Notes under the pieces: model-generated
Databases searched by the model: none
Told to the model about the DNA's origin: nothing
What the model saw: the letters and a program-made list of their open reading frames with translations, nothing else
Assembly: GCA_016182965.1 (NCBI GenBank)
Contig: JACPFM010000117.1
Location: forward strand, 1-61,081
Length of the DNA: 61,081 bases
From: Deltaproteobacteria bacterium
Lineage (GTDB): Bacteria > Myxococcota_A > Polyangia > Polyangiales > JADJMO01
Reading direction: 5' to 3'
Program-made: the position numbers and the translations under genes
Shown here: piece after piece, positions 50,831 to 61,012 of the stretch
Layout of the letters: each line of letters starts with the position of its first letter
Numbering within the stretch: the first letter of the stretch is position 1

Positions 50831-52951
50831 TCACCGGAACGCCCAGTAGTGCAGCGACACGAAGCGCTGCCCCGGCGCGGCTTCGACCTCGATCCGGTGC
50901 ACGCCCTCGGCGACCGTCGCGGGCACGTCGAACGACTGCTCCTGCCATGGATCGCCGGCGAGCTCGAGCCTCCGCACCTCGACGCCGTCGACGAGCAGCT
51001 TCGCGAAGGCGAGCGGCTGCGTGGTGCCGACGCGCATCACCAGTCGCCCGCCGGGCGTCACGCGGAGCCCGAAGCGATCGCGCGTGCGCGCGAGCCGCGC
51101 GCCGTCGATGCGCTTGTCGTTCATCACCAGCCCGTCGTCGGCGCGCGTCGCGCCGAGCAGCTCGAACCCGTGCTCGGCCTCGCTCTCCAGATCGGCGACG
51201 TCGAGCGCGTCGACCAGCGGGCGGCTCGAGAGCGCGGCGTCGAGCGGCAGCTCCGCCGATCCGAGCCACGGCGACCACGCCGCCTCGTGCGCCACCATCG
51301 TCGGCGCGCCGAGCACCGACGCGCCCTCGACGGTGCGCTCGAACAGCTTCTTGCCGAGCACCGGCGCGATCTCGAACCACTCCGGGTACACGACGAGGTG
51401 CGTCGGCAGCGGCTTGCCCGCGCGCGCCAGGCGCTCGTAGTGCTCGAAGCGGGAGCCGGTGCCGGCGACCCAGTGCCGCGCCTCGTCGGGCGTGGTGAGC
51501 CCGACCACGTCGAACGTGCGGCGTTCGGACAGGTAGCCGATCGCGCCGGCGTCGTTCACCGCGACGAGCGCGCCTTCGGGCAGCGTGGCCTCGACCTGCC
51601 GCGCGAGCGCGATCTGCTGCGCGTGGATCCCCGCGGCCGACGCCGCGACGTCGTCCACCACGTCGGGCAGCTCCCCCGCGAGCACCGCCACGATCAGCCC
51701 GCCGAGGATCGCGCGGAGCGCCTGCAGCTTCGGATCGAACCGTGACGCGACGGTCGCCGCCAGATCGCCGATCGCCACGAGCGCGATGCCCCACGCGGCG
51801 GTGAAGGGCCACAGATAGCGCAAGCGATTCGTGAGAAACGACTCGTAGGTGGTCGGCACCAGGATGCCGATCGCCACCACCGCCACGCACGCCGCGCGGA
51901 AGGCGTGCCCGCGGCGCCGCACCGCGAACGCCAGCGCGACGACGCCGAGCAGGAACAGCGGCGCGAAGTGCTCGGGGATGAACAGCTTCGCCGGACCCTT
52001 GCCGTCGAGCAGCTGCCCGAACAGCAGGTGCACGTTGTCGATCGTCCGCGAGAGGAAGGCGCGCAGGTCGACGTAGGGGCTCGCGAGCAGCCACTTCACC
52101 TGCGCGGTCGTCGCCATCGCGCGCCCGGTGGCCGCGCGGAAGATCAGCGACGGCAGGAGGGCGAAGGCGACGGGCGCGGCGGCGAGGGCGCGCGCACGAC
52201 CGCGCATCGTCGCCGCCAGCACCACCGCCGAGAACAGCGCGACGACGACGCCCTCGGGCCGGAGCAGCGGCAGGAGCGCGCCGGAGATCGCGACCTCGAT
52301 CGAGAGGCGCCTCGTCGAGGCGGTGGTCGCCGCGTCGACCTCGTCGCGCGCGAGCGCCTCCCACGGCGAGCGCCAGGGAATCGGCGCGAGCGGCGCTCCG
52401 CCCTCCGCGCCCTCGTGCACCCGCTCGAACAGCTCCGCGCACGCTCGCGCGGTCCGCACGAGCAACCACGCGAACGGCACGACCTCCATGCCGCTCGCGG
52501 CTCCCCACACGTGACCGCCGAACAGCAGCGCGAGCGCTCCAGCGAGCACCGCCGATCCTCGCGGGAGCAGGCGCGCGGCCAGACGCCTGGTCTCGAGCGC
52601 GAGCAGCGCGAGCGCGACGAACGACAGCGCCCATGCGATCCACACGAGCCGAAGCTCGCGGAGACCGAGCCTCCAGAACGGCGCCAGCACGGCCGACCAC
52701 AGGAGGCTCGTCGCCCCCGAGGTCGGCGGATCGCCGGGCACGTAGACCAGGGGATGTCCGCTCGCGAGCGCGCGGGCGTACTGAAAATGGATGAACGCAT
52801 CGTCGAGCGGCAACGACGGCTCGCCGCCGGTCTTGCCGCGGACGCTCGACGCGCACCACCAGGCGAGCACCCCCGCGCCGGCGACGAGCGGCGCGAAGCG
52901 GAGCGCGAAGCTCTTCGCGTCCTCCACGACCCGCCGCCGGCCGACCTCCAT
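50831..52951 (-). CDS. GT39-like polytopic glycosyltransferase/membrane protein
   Basis: About 706 residues from ATG 52951. Hydrophobic helices occupy roughly 20-520. The first periplasmic loop has LPLDDAFIHFQYAR with Asp50 and Asp51, the position of the catalytic acid in GT-C fold glycosyltransferases of the PMT/ArnT class that use polyprenyl-phosphate sugars. Two further loops contain conserved Glu/Arg. The last 190 residues form a soluble beta-rich domain (FELLGATRADDG, QSFDVPATVAEGVHRIEVE) resembling a carbohydrate-binding sandwich. Substrate unknown; it probably glycosylates an exported molecule. Confidence 0.65.
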   Translation of the reverse strand: MEVGRRRVVEDAKSFALRFAPLVAGAGVLAWWCASSVRGKTGGEPSLPLDDAFIHFQYARALASGHPLVYVPGDPPTSGATSLLWSAVLAPFWRLGLRELRLVWIAWALSFVALALLALETRRLAARLLPRGSAVLAGALALLFGGHVWGAASGMEVVPFAWLLVRTARACAELFERVHEGAEGGAPLAPIPWRSPWEALARDEVDAATTASTRRLSIEVAISGALLPLLRPEGVVVALFSAVVLAATMRGRARALAAAPVAFALLPSLIFRAATGRAMATTAQVKWLLASPYVDLRAFLSRTIDNVHLLFGQLLDGKGPAKLFIPEHFAPLFLLGVVALAFAVRRRGHAFRAACVAVVAIGILVPTTYESFLTNRLRYLWPFTAAWGIALVAIGDLAATVASRFDPKLQALRAILGGLIVAVLAGELPDVVDDVAASAAGIHAQQIALARQVEATLPEGALVAVNDAGAIGYLSERRTFDVVGLTTPDEARHWVAGTGSRFEHYERLARAGKPLPTHLVVYPEWFEIAPVLGKKLFERTVEGASVLGAPTMVAHEAAWSPWLGSAELPLDAALSSRPLVDALDVADLESEAEHGFELLGATRADDGLVMNDKRIDGARLARTRDRFGLRVTPGGRLVMRVGTTQPLAFAKLLVDGVEVRRLELAGDPWQEQSFDVPATVAEGVHRIEVEAAPGQRFVSLHYWAFR

Positions 52952-53152
52952 GACGACGGGGGAGCCTACCGCTTCCGCCGCCGCCTCCTCGCGGTTCCGT
53001 CGGCCGCGCGGGCCGGCGCCTCCCGCCGTCCCGAGCCGCGGCCCCCCGTTGCTTCCGCCGTGCGTACATTGCGTTCGCGCATTGACGCCTCCGGCCGGCA
53101 AGGCGAATCAGCGGCCCGAAGCACGCACGTCCGCGTGCCGGGAGGGCTCGAA

Positions 53153-54394
53153 ATGCCGAAGCGAATCGTGGGTGCGTTTGCCGTTGCAGTGACGATCGTG
53201 GCTTGCGGCGGTGAAGAGGCCGCAGCGCCCCCGCCGGCGACCCCGCCCCCGGCCCCGGTCGCCTCGGCTCCCGCCCCGGCCCCCACGCCGACGGCGCCCG
53301 CCGAGCCCCCGCCGGCGCCGAAGCCGTCCCTCGCCGAGATGCAGAAGACGGCCATCACGAACAGCGTCGCGGCGTTCAACGCGCACGACGCCAAGAAGGC
53401 CGCCGCCGACTACTCCGACGACGCGGTCATGGCCACGCCGGGCATGAAGGGCATGGAGGAGACCAAGGGCAAGGCCGAGATCGAGAAGTTCTTCGCCGGC
53501 CTCTTCACGGGCTTCCCCGACATGAAGATCGGCTACTCGCGCGTCTTCCAGCGCGGCGACGTGCTGGTCGCGGAGTGGGCCTCCGCCGGCACCAACACCG
53601 GCGAGTTCATGGGCCAGCCGGCGACCGGCAAGAAGATCGGCTTCAACGCGGCCAGCATCTTCTGGTTCGACGCCAACGGGAAGGTCAAGCGCGAGCACGT
53701 CTACTACGACGCGATGACGATGATGGGCCAGATGGGCCAGGGCGACCCGAAGATGAAGGTCCGCCCGCCGGCCGAGGTGCCCGGCGGCGAGCCGACCTGG
53801 CTCACCGCGGCCGAAGACCCGAAGACCGTCGCGGCGGCGAAGGGCATGTACGAGGCCTGGGAGAAGAAGGACCAGAAGGCGTTCATGGACGTGATCACCG
53901 ACGACACCGTCGCGGTGATGTACGGCGAGCCCGCGGACCAGAAGGGCAAGGCGCCGGCGAAGAAGGCCTTCACGGAGTTCACCAAGGCCTTCCCCGACAT
54001 GAAGATGACGACCTCCAACCAGTGGGGCTTCGGTGACATCGTCATCACCGAGGCTGCCGGCACGGGCACGATGAAGGGCCCCGTGATGGGCATGAAGCCG
54101 ACGAACAAGAGCGGCACGACCCACATGCTCGACATCGTCGAGATGAAGGACGGCAAGGTCGCCAAGATCATCAGCTACAGCAACAACCTCGAGTTCGCCG
54201 CCCAGTACGGCCTGCTCCCGCCGCCCCCCAAGGCCAAGGGCGAGCCGGTCAAGGGTGGCAAGGCCGAGCCGCCGAAGGGCGCGAAGGGCGCCGAGCCCGC
54301 GAAGCCGGCGACCCCCGGCAAGACGGAGCCCGGCAAGCCGGCGACTCCGCCGAAGGCCGAGCCGGCGAAGCCTGCGACCCCGCCGAAGAAGTGA
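53153..54394 (+). CDS. lipoprotein with two tandem SnoaL/NTF2-like domains
   Basis: 413 residues. Signal MPKRIVGAFAVAVTIVAC (Cys18), then a Pro/Ala linker to residue 60. Two SnoaL-like domains follow: about 62-195 (SVAAFNAHDAKKAAADYSDDAVM, FFAGLFTGFPDMKI, FMGQPATGKKIGFNAASIFWF) and about 222-350 (GMYEAWEKKDQKAFMDVITDDTV, FTKAFPDMKMTTSNQWG). These are the ester-cyclase-like branch of the NTF2 fold. A Lys/Pro/Ala-rich tail (360-413) follows. Exported; enzyme or binding protein not resolved. GGAGG precedes ATG 53153, and an intrinsic terminator follows. Confidence 0.8.
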   Translation: MPKRIVGAFAVAVTIVACGGEEAAAPPPATPPPAPVASAPAPAPTPTAPAEPPPAPKPSLAEMQKTAITNSVAAFNAHDAKKAAADYSDDAVMATPGMKGMEETKGKAEIEKFFAGLFTGFPDMKIGYSRVFQRGDVLVAEWASAGTNTGEFMGQPATGKKIGFNAASIFWFDANGKVKREHVYYDAMTMMGQMGQGDPKMKVRPPAEVPGGEPTWLTAAEDPKTVAAAKGMYEAWEKKDQKAFMDVITDDTVAVMYGEPADQKGKAPAKKAFTEFTKAFPDMKMTTSNQWGFGDIVITEAAGTGTMKGPVMGMKPTNKSGTTHMLDIVEMKDGKVAKIISYSNNLEFAAQYGLLPPPPKAKGEPVKGGKAEPPKGAKGAEPAKPATPGKTEPGKPATPPKAEPAKPATPPKK

Positions 54395-54414
54395 GCGCGC
54401 GCTGAGGTGACGAG

Positions 54415-54454
54415 GGCGCCCCGTCCGCGAGGACGGCGGCGCCTTCGGATTTTT
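54415..54454 (+). terminator. intrinsic terminator after SnoaL-domain lipoprotein
   Basis: GGCGCCCCGTCC, loop GCGA, GGACGGCGGCGCC (one bulge), then TTCGGATTTTT. It is a GC stem with a T-run, 20 bases past the stop codon. Confidence 0.85.
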
Positions 54455-54513
54455 GTGTCCCATGTCACGCGCCAGCCGTTCTCGACGTGCGCCCGACCGC
54501 ACGTGAAAGCACC

Positions 54514-54541
54514 TGACGACTGACGACTGACGACTGACGAC
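54514..54541. repeat. TGACGAC heptamer array (4 exact units)
   Basis: Four exact units plus a partial one, between the terminator at 54415 and the small gene at 54620. TGA is in all plus-strand frames. It has no inverse partner in this spacer. Confidence 0.88.
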
Positions 54542-54619
54542 TGACCGACGACGGCACCCTTGGTGCAACTCGAGCATGCGTGCGGCGCTCGTGCACGCGC
54601 CGCCGCAGGAGGCTCGACC

Positions 54620-54847
54620 ATGTTCAAGAGGTTTCTGTCGATGCTGGGGCTCCGCAGAGCGCAGCCGTCGTTCTTCCGACGCAGAGGGGCCCTCCTCGCG
54701 CCGATCGGCGGCTTGATCCCCGCGATCGCCTGGCTCGCGTGGCACAACCGCGCGGAGCTGAAGTCGGCGTACGGCCGCTACTTCACGCCGCGGCTCCACC
54801 GCGGCCGCGGCGCGACCGAGGGCGGCTTCCAAGCCGCCGCGATTTGA
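54620..54847 (+). CDS. small single-pass membrane protein
   Basis: 75 residues: basic N-terminus (MFKRFLSMLGLRRAQPSFFRRR), one hydrophobic helix (ALLAPIGGLIPAIAWLAW) and a basic C-terminal tail. Good AGGAGG spacing before ATG 54620 supports it. No family recognised; possibly a small membrane-associated regulator or structural protein. Confidence 0.55.
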   Translation: MFKRFLSMLGLRRAQPSFFRRRGALLAPIGGLIPAIAWLAWHNRAELKSAYGRYFTPRLHRGRGATEGGFQAAAI

Positions 54848-54907
54848 CCGGAAGAACTCGCGCAGATTCGGACTGACGCGCCGGCTCGACGATGATTCGA
54901 TCGAGCC

Positions 54908-55723
54908 GTGCGCGTCGTTCCCGTTCACGCGTTCGGCATCGCGGCCACGCTGCGGCCGCGCGAGCTCGCGACCCAGCTCGGTTGGATCCCGGTAGACGCC
55001 GACGACGCGCGCTATCGCATGACCAAGACGTTCGCGATGGCGCGCCACGATCCCGGTCACTGGGTCGTGCTGTTCGACTTCGGCGCCGTCGTCTTCTTCG
55101 ACTGCGCCAAGGACGAGCGCGACGCCTTCATGACGAAGCTGCTCGCGATGCTGCCGCCGGAGCCCCACCCGCCGCTCGTCGAGGACTACCTCGTCGAGGT
55201 CCGCGAGGGCGCGTCGCCGAGCGTCGCCTTCGATCGCGTCATCGTCCCCGAGATCGATCCCACGATCGTCGAGCTGCTCTCGGTGATCGTCGCGCAGTCG
55301 GTCGCGATCGACTACTACGAGGAGGACGTCGGCGCGATCTACCGGCGCGTCGAGCAGTTCACCGCGAACCTCGCCGAGCGCGGCTCGCTCCGCCTTCCGG
55401 CGCGCGAGGTCAACCGCATCGTCGGCAACGTGCTCGCCGTCCGCAATCAGATCGGCATGACGCTCTCGCTCGTCGACGAGCCGCCCGCGACGTGGGAGCG
55501 CGAGATCTACGATCGCCTCTACCGCGCCCTGCGCAACGCGTTCGAGATCGAGGACCGCCACCGCGCCATCGAGTACAAGCTGCAGCTCATCCAGCAGAAC
55601 CTCGAGATCGTCGTCAACCTCCTGCAGGCCCGCCGCGGTCAGGTGCTGGAGCTGACGATCATCCTGCTCATCGCGGTCGAGATCGGGCTGACCCTCCTCG
55701 ACAAGTTCGTGCTGCGGAAGTGA
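54908..55723 (+). CDS. RMD1/DUF155-family protein
   Basis: 271 residues from GTG 54908. The N-terminal half is alpha/beta (HWVVLFDFGAVVFFDC). A central FTANLAERGSLRLPAREVNRIVGNVLAVRNQIGM segment is followed by ATWEREIYDRLYRALRNAFEIEDRHRAIEYKLQLIQQN. A C-terminal hydrophobic helix ends the protein (LTIILLIAVEIGLTLLD). This is the DUF155 (RMD1/SIF2) family, known in yeast mitochondria and common in bacteria but of unclear biochemical function. The protein is C-terminally membrane-anchored. Its stop directly abuts that of the convergent WD40 gene. Confidence 0.8.
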   Translation: MRVVPVHAFGIAATLRPRELATQLGWIPVDADDARYRMTKTFAMARHDPGHWVVLFDFGAVVFFDCAKDERDAFMTKLLAMLPPEPHPPLVEDYLVEVREGASPSVAFDRVIVPEIDPTIVELLSVIVAQSVAIDYYEEDVGAIYRRVEQFTANLAERGSLRLPAREVNRIVGNVLAVRNQIGMTLSLVDEPPATWEREIYDRLYRALRNAFEIEDRHRAIEYKLQLIQQNLEIVVNLLQARRGQVLELTIILLIAVEIGLTLLDKFVLRK

Positions 55724-58345
55724 TCACTTCAGCAGGCGCGCGAGCAGCCCCGGCTCGACGAAGCGCTCCTCGCACAGCTCGAAGGCCACGCTCAGCGGGC
55801 CGACGCGGCAGATCGGGAAGTCGCGCGCGTCGCCGAACAGCTCGAGCTCGCCGGTCGGCGCGAACGCGTAGGCGGCGTCGCGGGCGTCGACCGCACGCAG
55901 AGAGGCGCGCAGCTGCGCGTCGGGCATGGTGAAGAGCTGCGTGGTGCCGTCGCGCGCGCCGCTTCCGAGCCAGGTGCCGTCGGGCGAGAACGACACGGTC
56001 TGCACCACGTCGCCGTGCGCGGCGAGGCGCATCACCGCCTTGCCGCTGACCGGTCGGAACAGGTGGACCGCGCCGTCGGTGGTCCCCGCGGCGACGGCGA
56101 TCGCGCTGGCGTTGCCGGCCTGCGGACGCAGCGACACCGCGTGCGCGGGCTCGACGGTGGGCAGCGTCGCGCGCAGCGCGAAGGTGCTGCCGTCCCACAG
56201 ACGAACGGAGCGATCGCTCGACGCGGTGGCGATGAGGGCGCCGTCGGCCGACCAGGCGACGGCGTTCACGCTCGCCCCGTGGCCGCTCAGCCGCGCGATC
56301 TCCTTGCCGCTCACCGCCTCGCGGACGATCGCCACCTTGCCGATGGCGGCGAAGACGATGCGGCTCGAGTCCGGCGAGAAGGCGACCGAGTAGGCGCCCG
56401 GCCCGCCGACGTCGGGCGCGAGGAGCTGTCCGCTGCTCGCGTCGAAGACGCGCGCCGAGCGCTCGGGCGACGCGGTCGCCAGGTACTTGCCGTCGGGCGA
56501 CCAGGCGAGCCCCTGCACGCTGCCGACGTCCTCGATCGGCAGGCCGGCGGTGCCGGTGACCAGGTTCCAGCGCCGGACCGTCCCGTCGATCGATCCCGAG
56601 GCGAGGATCGCGCCGAACGGCGAGAACGCGACGGCGGTCACCGGACCGGTGTGCACGTCGAGGCGCCGCGCCGACGGGCCGAACAGCCGCACGGTGCGGT
56701 CCTGCGATCCGAGCGCGAGTCCCTTGCTCGACGGCGCCCACGCGATCGAGTTCACCGCCTGCGCGTGCCCGGAGAGCCGCGCGAGCTCGGTGCGCGTGGA
56801 CGGGTCCCACACGTGCACCGTGTTGTAGCCGGACGACGCGAGCTTGCTGCCGTCGTCCGTCCACGCGAGGCCGAGCGGGAACACGTCGTGGCCGTCGATG
56901 ACGCCGAGCGACGCGCCGCTCGCCGCGTCCCACAGGCGCACCGTTCCGTCGACCGACGCCGAGGCGAGGCGCGACCCCGCCGGCGCGAACGCGAGCGCGG
57001 TGATGTTCGAGCCGTGCCCCTCGAGCGATCGCAGCGCGTCGCCGCCCGCGACCGGGAAGAGCTTGATCGCCGGGTCCTCGCCGCCGGCGGCGACGAACGG
57101 CCCGAGGGCCACCGCGCGGAGCGTGCCGGTGGAGGAGATCTTCGCCTTGAGCTTGCCGGTCGCGACGTCCCACACGATGACGCGCTTGTCGGTCGACGCG
57201 GAGACGAGCGTCTTGCCGTCGCGCGCGAAGGACAGCCCGTTCACCGCGCCGTCGTGCCCCTCGAGCGTGGCGCGCAGCGCGCCGGTCTCCACGTCCCAAA
57301 GGCGCACGGTGCGATCGAAGCCGGCGGAGGCGACGATCGTGTCGGTGCGATCGAGGGCGACCGCGATGACCTCGCCGACGTGTCCGTCGAGCTTGCGCAG
57401 CTCCTTGCCCGTCATCGCGTCCCACACGCGCACCGACTCGTCGCGGGCGCCGGAGACGACGGTGCGCGCATCGGACGAGAACGCCACGGAGGTCACCGTC
57501 TGCAGGTGCCCGCGCAGACGCAGGCGCTCGCGCATGGTCATCGAGTCGACGAGCGACACCACCGCGCGGTGGGCGACGGCCAGCAGGCGCCCCTGCGCGC
57601 CCCAGGCGATCGAATCGACGAACCCGCCGAAGCCGTTGGGGACGTCGAGCTCGAGGTGCCCGCCGGTCTCCTTCTCGTAGTCGACGACGGCGCGGTCGAA
57701 GAGCCGCTGCGCGTCGGCGAGGTCGCCGTCGAGCCGCGCGGCGAACGCGGCGCCGACCAGCGCGGCGCCGTTCGGGTGCGAGGCCTCCCACGCGCCGAGG
57801 TACCGGGTGCGCGCGAGCGCGTGCTGACCCTTGGCCGCGGCGTCCTGCCCCTCGAACGCGAGCTTGCGCGCGGTCTCGCGGGCGGCGAACGGATCGGCCG
57901 GCGCGCGATCGAGCTTGTCGACCCGCTTCGAGGCCGACTCGGCCGACAGCTTCGCGTCGATCGGCGCGTCGGTCGCCGCGTCGATGCGGGCGGCGAGCGC
58001 GCGCGCGTCGGACCACCGCCCGACGTCGGCGAGCGTGGTCACCAGCCAGCCCCAGGTGGTCGGCGCCTCCGCGGGGCACAGCCGATCGGCGAGATCGATG
58101 GTGCGAAGCGTGCGATCGAGGCGGCCTTGCGCGAGGAGCGCCGGCACCTGATCGCGCTGCTCCCGAGCCTGCTCGCATGGCGACCTGGCGACCGGCGCCG
58201 GCGGCGGCGGCGGCCGCGGAGGCTCCGCGACCGGCGCCGGCGGCTTGGGGGCCGCGCACGCGATCACCGCACCCACAGCGACCAGCGCGAAGGCCCACGT
58301 TCTCACGGCGTGTGGGTCCGCGGGCGCCGCCCGACGTTTCGACAT
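55724..58345 (-). CDS. WD40-repeat lipoprotein, two seven-blade propellers
   Basis: 873 residues. Signal with lipobox IAC (about residue 30), then a Pro-rich linker. A helical region (60-235) precedes about 14 WD40 blades (240-820), recognisable from GHxxxVxxVAFSPDG starts and VRLWD ends. Fourteen blades would form two seven-bladed propellers side by side. The last 60 residues (DARDFPICRVGPLSVAFELCEERF) form a cap. It is exported and probably a protein-interaction scaffold at the cell envelope. Kinase-linked WD40 proteins are common in this phylum, but no kinase is fused here. Confidence 0.85.
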   Translation of the reverse strand: MSKRRAAPADPHAVRTWAFALVAVGAVIACAAPKPPAPVAEPPRPPPPPAPVARSPCEQAREQRDQVPALLAQGRLDRTLRTIDLADRLCPAEAPTTWGWLVTTLADVGRWSDARALAARIDAATDAPIDAKLSAESASKRVDKLDRAPADPFAARETARKLAFEGQDAAAKGQHALARTRYLGAWEASHPNGAALVGAAFAARLDGDLADAQRLFDRAVVDYEKETGGHLELDVPNGFGGFVDSIAWGAQGRLLAVAHRAVVSLVDSMTMRERLRLRGHLQTVTSVAFSSDARTVVSGARDESVRVWDAMTGKELRKLDGHVGEVIAVALDRTDTIVASAGFDRTVRLWDVETGALRATLEGHDGAVNGLSFARDGKTLVSASTDKRVIVWDVATGKLKAKISSTGTLRAVALGPFVAAGGEDPAIKLFPVAGGDALRSLEGHGSNITALAFAPAGSRLASASVDGTVRLWDAASGASLGVIDGHDVFPLGLAWTDDGSKLASSGYNTVHVWDPSTRTELARLSGHAQAVNSIAWAPSSKGLALGSQDRTVRLFGPSARRLDVHTGPVTAVAFSPFGAILASGSIDGTVRRWNLVTGTAGLPIEDVGSVQGLAWSPDGKYLATASPERSARVFDASSGQLLAPDVGGPGAYSVAFSPDSSRIVFAAIGKVAIVREAVSGKEIARLSGHGASVNAVAWSADGALIATASSDRSVRLWDGSTFALRATLPTVEPAHAVSLRPQAGNASAIAVAAGTTDGAVHLFRPVSGKAVMRLAAHGDVVQTVSFSPDGTWLGSGARDGTTQLFTMPDAQLRASLRAVDARDAAYAFAPTGELELFGDARDFPICRVGPLSVAFELCEERFVEPGLLARLLK

Positions 58346-58373
58346 CGCGCGGATCTACGACGATCCCGCGCGG

Positions 58374-58517
58374 TCAGCTCTTCCGTTTCTCCTCGTCCTC
58401 CTTCTCGGGCGGTTCGATCGACTGGCGCTCCCCTTCGGCCGATCCGGGCGTGCGGCCCGGCTCGCCGGGCTCGGTCGTCGATGTCTGCGGCTGCGGATCG
58501 TGCTTCTCCTCGCCCAT
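58374..58517 (-). CDS. small acidic protein upstream of the WD40 gene (47 aa)
   Basis: A 47-residue frame from ATG 58517 (MGEEKHDPQPQTSTTEP) to TGA 58374, ending EPPEKEDEEKRKS. GGGAGG lies eight bases upstream, an optimal ribosome-binding site. The stop is 28 bases before the WD40 start, so they are probably cotranscribed. It is highly charged, disordered and unlike any family I know. The composition is protein-like and opposite frames are not. Confidence 0.6.
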   Translation of the reverse strand: MGEEKHDPQPQTSTTEPGEPGRTPGSAEGERQSIEPPEKEDEEKRKS

Positions 58518-58595
58518 GTGTGCCTCCCCGGGGCGCGCGAGCGCCCTCGCGCATTTTCGTCATGCCGGTGGTGCGAGCGACGTGCCCGCGCCACT

Positions 58596-58625
58596 CTTCC
58601 GTGATCTTCCGTGATTCTCCGTGAT
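58596..58625 (+). repeat. 10-bp direct repeats before udk
   Basis: Two exact CTTCCGTGAT units and one TTCTCCGTGAT-type variant end 14 bases before ATG 58640. Their position over the leader makes a role in expression possible; slippage junk is the alternative. Confidence 0.45.
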
Positions 58626-58639
58626 ATGAGGTCGCCTCG

Positions 58640-59251
<612 letters not shown>

Positions 59252-59376
59252 GCCGGCGGGCGATCCGGGCCGAAGGCGCGGGAAATCGCGCGCGGTCCGC
59301 AAACCACGTGACGGAACGGCGTTCTTGCGGCAAACCTCAGTGGGCCCACGTGTGGCTTTCTTCTGGAGGAAACGGC

Positions 59377-60879
59377 ATGCGCACGATTCGTACGCTCGGT
59401 GCCTTGGCGACGGTGGTGGGGGTGCTCGGGTGCGCGGTCTCCCCCGGCCCCGACGAGGGCGTCGGCTCGGTGGAGCAGGCGATCACCGGCTCCTGCACGC
59501 TCGCCCAGCTCGGCGCACCGTGCGATCCCGACGGGACCGGTCCCCGGCAGGAGTGTGAGGGCGTGTGCGTCATTCGCGCGACGACCGGCTCGTTCCCCCA
59601 GGTCCAGTGCGTCGTCGCGACCAGCGCCGGCCTGCCGAACATGGACGGTCGCCTGTGCGGCTTCGCCGCCGGCGCGGTGGGCAACTGCAACCAGGTCTGC
59701 CAGGGCACCCTCTGCGTCGCGAAGGCGGCGGCCGACGGGACGGCGTGTCGCCCCTCGACCGCCTGGGACAGCACCCTCTGCGACGGCGAGTGCAAGCTCG
59801 ACTCGGCGACCGGCAAATCGGCCTGCACCGCGATCACCACCGGGAAGTGCCCGATCGAGCGCGCGGCCTCCGGCGGCTTCAACCAGGACTGCGTGTGGAA
59901 GTTCTGCTCGGCGGCCAAGGCGCGGACCTGCCAGGACTACGCGCTGCCGAGCGGCATGATCTGCAGCGACGCCAACGCCTGCACGACCGGCGAGCGCTGC
60001 GACGGCACCGGCAAGTGCACCGGCGGCACCACCAAGGTCTGTCCGGCGAGCGGCAACCCGTGCCTGGTGAACGCGTGCAACCCGACCAACGCGGCGTGCG
60101 TGGCGAGCCCGGCGCCGGGCGCGGCCTGCACGTACACGGCCGACAAGTGCTTCGCCGGCGTGTGCGACGCGACCGGCGCATGCGCCAAGGGCGCCGCGAT
60201 CTCGTGCGACGACGCCGACGCCTGCACCGTCGACGCGTGCGACGCGACCCTCGGCTGCACCCACACGCCGAAGGCCTGCCCGCCGCCGGCCGACGCCTGC
60301 ACCGTCGCCACCTGCAACAAGACCACCGGCGCCTGCGGGCTCGTCACGAAGTCGTGCGACGACGGCAACCCGTGCACCACCGACTCCTGCAACGTCGTCA
60401 CCGGCTGTCGGAACACGCCGATCCCGGGCTGCGGCGTCGACGCGGGCCCCGCCGACACCGGCGTCATCGACACGGGCGTGAGGCCCGACAGCGGTCTCCC
60501 GGTCGACACCGGCGTGCGGCCCGACACCGGCCTGCCGGTCGACACCGGCGGCGGGTTCGACACCGGCGGCGGGTTCGACACCGGCGGCGGGTTGGCCACC
60601 GGCGGTCCCTTCCCGATCGACAGCGACGTGCCCCCCTTCGACTCCGACGTCCCCTTCGACGCGATCGTCGAGGACGGCTTCGTCGAAGACGGCGGCGTGA
60701 TCGTCGACGGCGCCGTCGACGACGCCTCGCTCGATGCCGCCGACGACGGCGCCCTCGGCATCGAGGAGGATCTCAGCCGCGGCGGCTGCGGCTGCCGCAC
60801 CACCGGCGACAGGGCCTCGAGCGGCGCGCTCGCCGCGTTGGCGCTCGGCCTCGTCCTCTCGGTCCGCCGTCGCCGCTAG
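59377..60879 (+). CDS. Cys-rich surface protein with MYXO-CTERM-like tail
   Basis: 500 residues. Signal with a Cys at about 19 (VVGVLGC), so possibly a lipoprotein. A disulfide-rich body (about 40-360) contains repeats of C-D-D-x-N-x-C-T-x-D-x-C-N/D type (CDDGNPCTTDSC, CDDADACTVDAC). A proline/Asp-Thr-Gly stalk (about 365-480) and GGCGCRTT, a hydrophobic helix (ALAALALGLVL) and SVRRRR complete it. The Cys-hydrophobic-Arg tail fits MYXO-CTERM sorting tags, which are processed for outer-membrane or vesicle anchoring. AGGAGG precedes ATG 59377. Confidence 0.8.
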   Translation: MRTIRTLGALATVVGVLGCAVSPGPDEGVGSVEQAITGSCTLAQLGAPCDPDGTGPRQECEGVCVIRATTGSFPQVQCVVATSAGLPNMDGRLCGFAAGAVGNCNQVCQGTLCVAKAAADGTACRPSTAWDSTLCDGECKLDSATGKSACTAITTGKCPIERAASGGFNQDCVWKFCSAAKARTCQDYALPSGMICSDANACTTGERCDGTGKCTGGTTKVCPASGNPCLVNACNPTNAACVASPAPGAACTYTADKCFAGVCDATGACAKGAAISCDDADACTVDACDATLGCTHTPKACPPPADACTVATCNKTTGACGLVTKSCDDGNPCTTDSCNVVTGCRNTPIPGCGVDAGPADTGVIDTGVRPDSGLPVDTGVRPDTGLPVDTGGGFDTGGGFDTGGGLATGGPFPIDSDVPPFDSDVPFDAIVEDGFVEDGGVIVDGAVDDASLDAADDGALGIEEDLSRGGCGCRTTGDRASSGALAALALGLVLSVRRRR

Positions 60880-60895
60880 AGCCTGTCCCTGAAGT

Positions 60896-60935
60896 CCCCC
60901 GGGCTGGAAGCCGGCTGGAAGCCCGGGGCACCGAC
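60896..60935. repeat. relative of the 46.6-kb element end
   Basis: The sequence begins CCCCCGGGCTGGAAGCC, has an 11-base internal duplication (GGCTGGAAGCC), and ends CGGGGCACCGAC, as does the right end of the element at 46633. A nearby GTTTCTTGGCCCAT (60971-60984) also resembles an internal piece of that element. It is probably a second, rearranged copy running past the end of the window. Confidence 0.55.
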
Positions 60936-61012
60936 GGCGCTGTAAGCCCGCTAAAGCCTCATGATGGGACAGTTTCTTGGCCCATGGCAGCGCGTCGCGG
61001 GCGTACGCCCGC

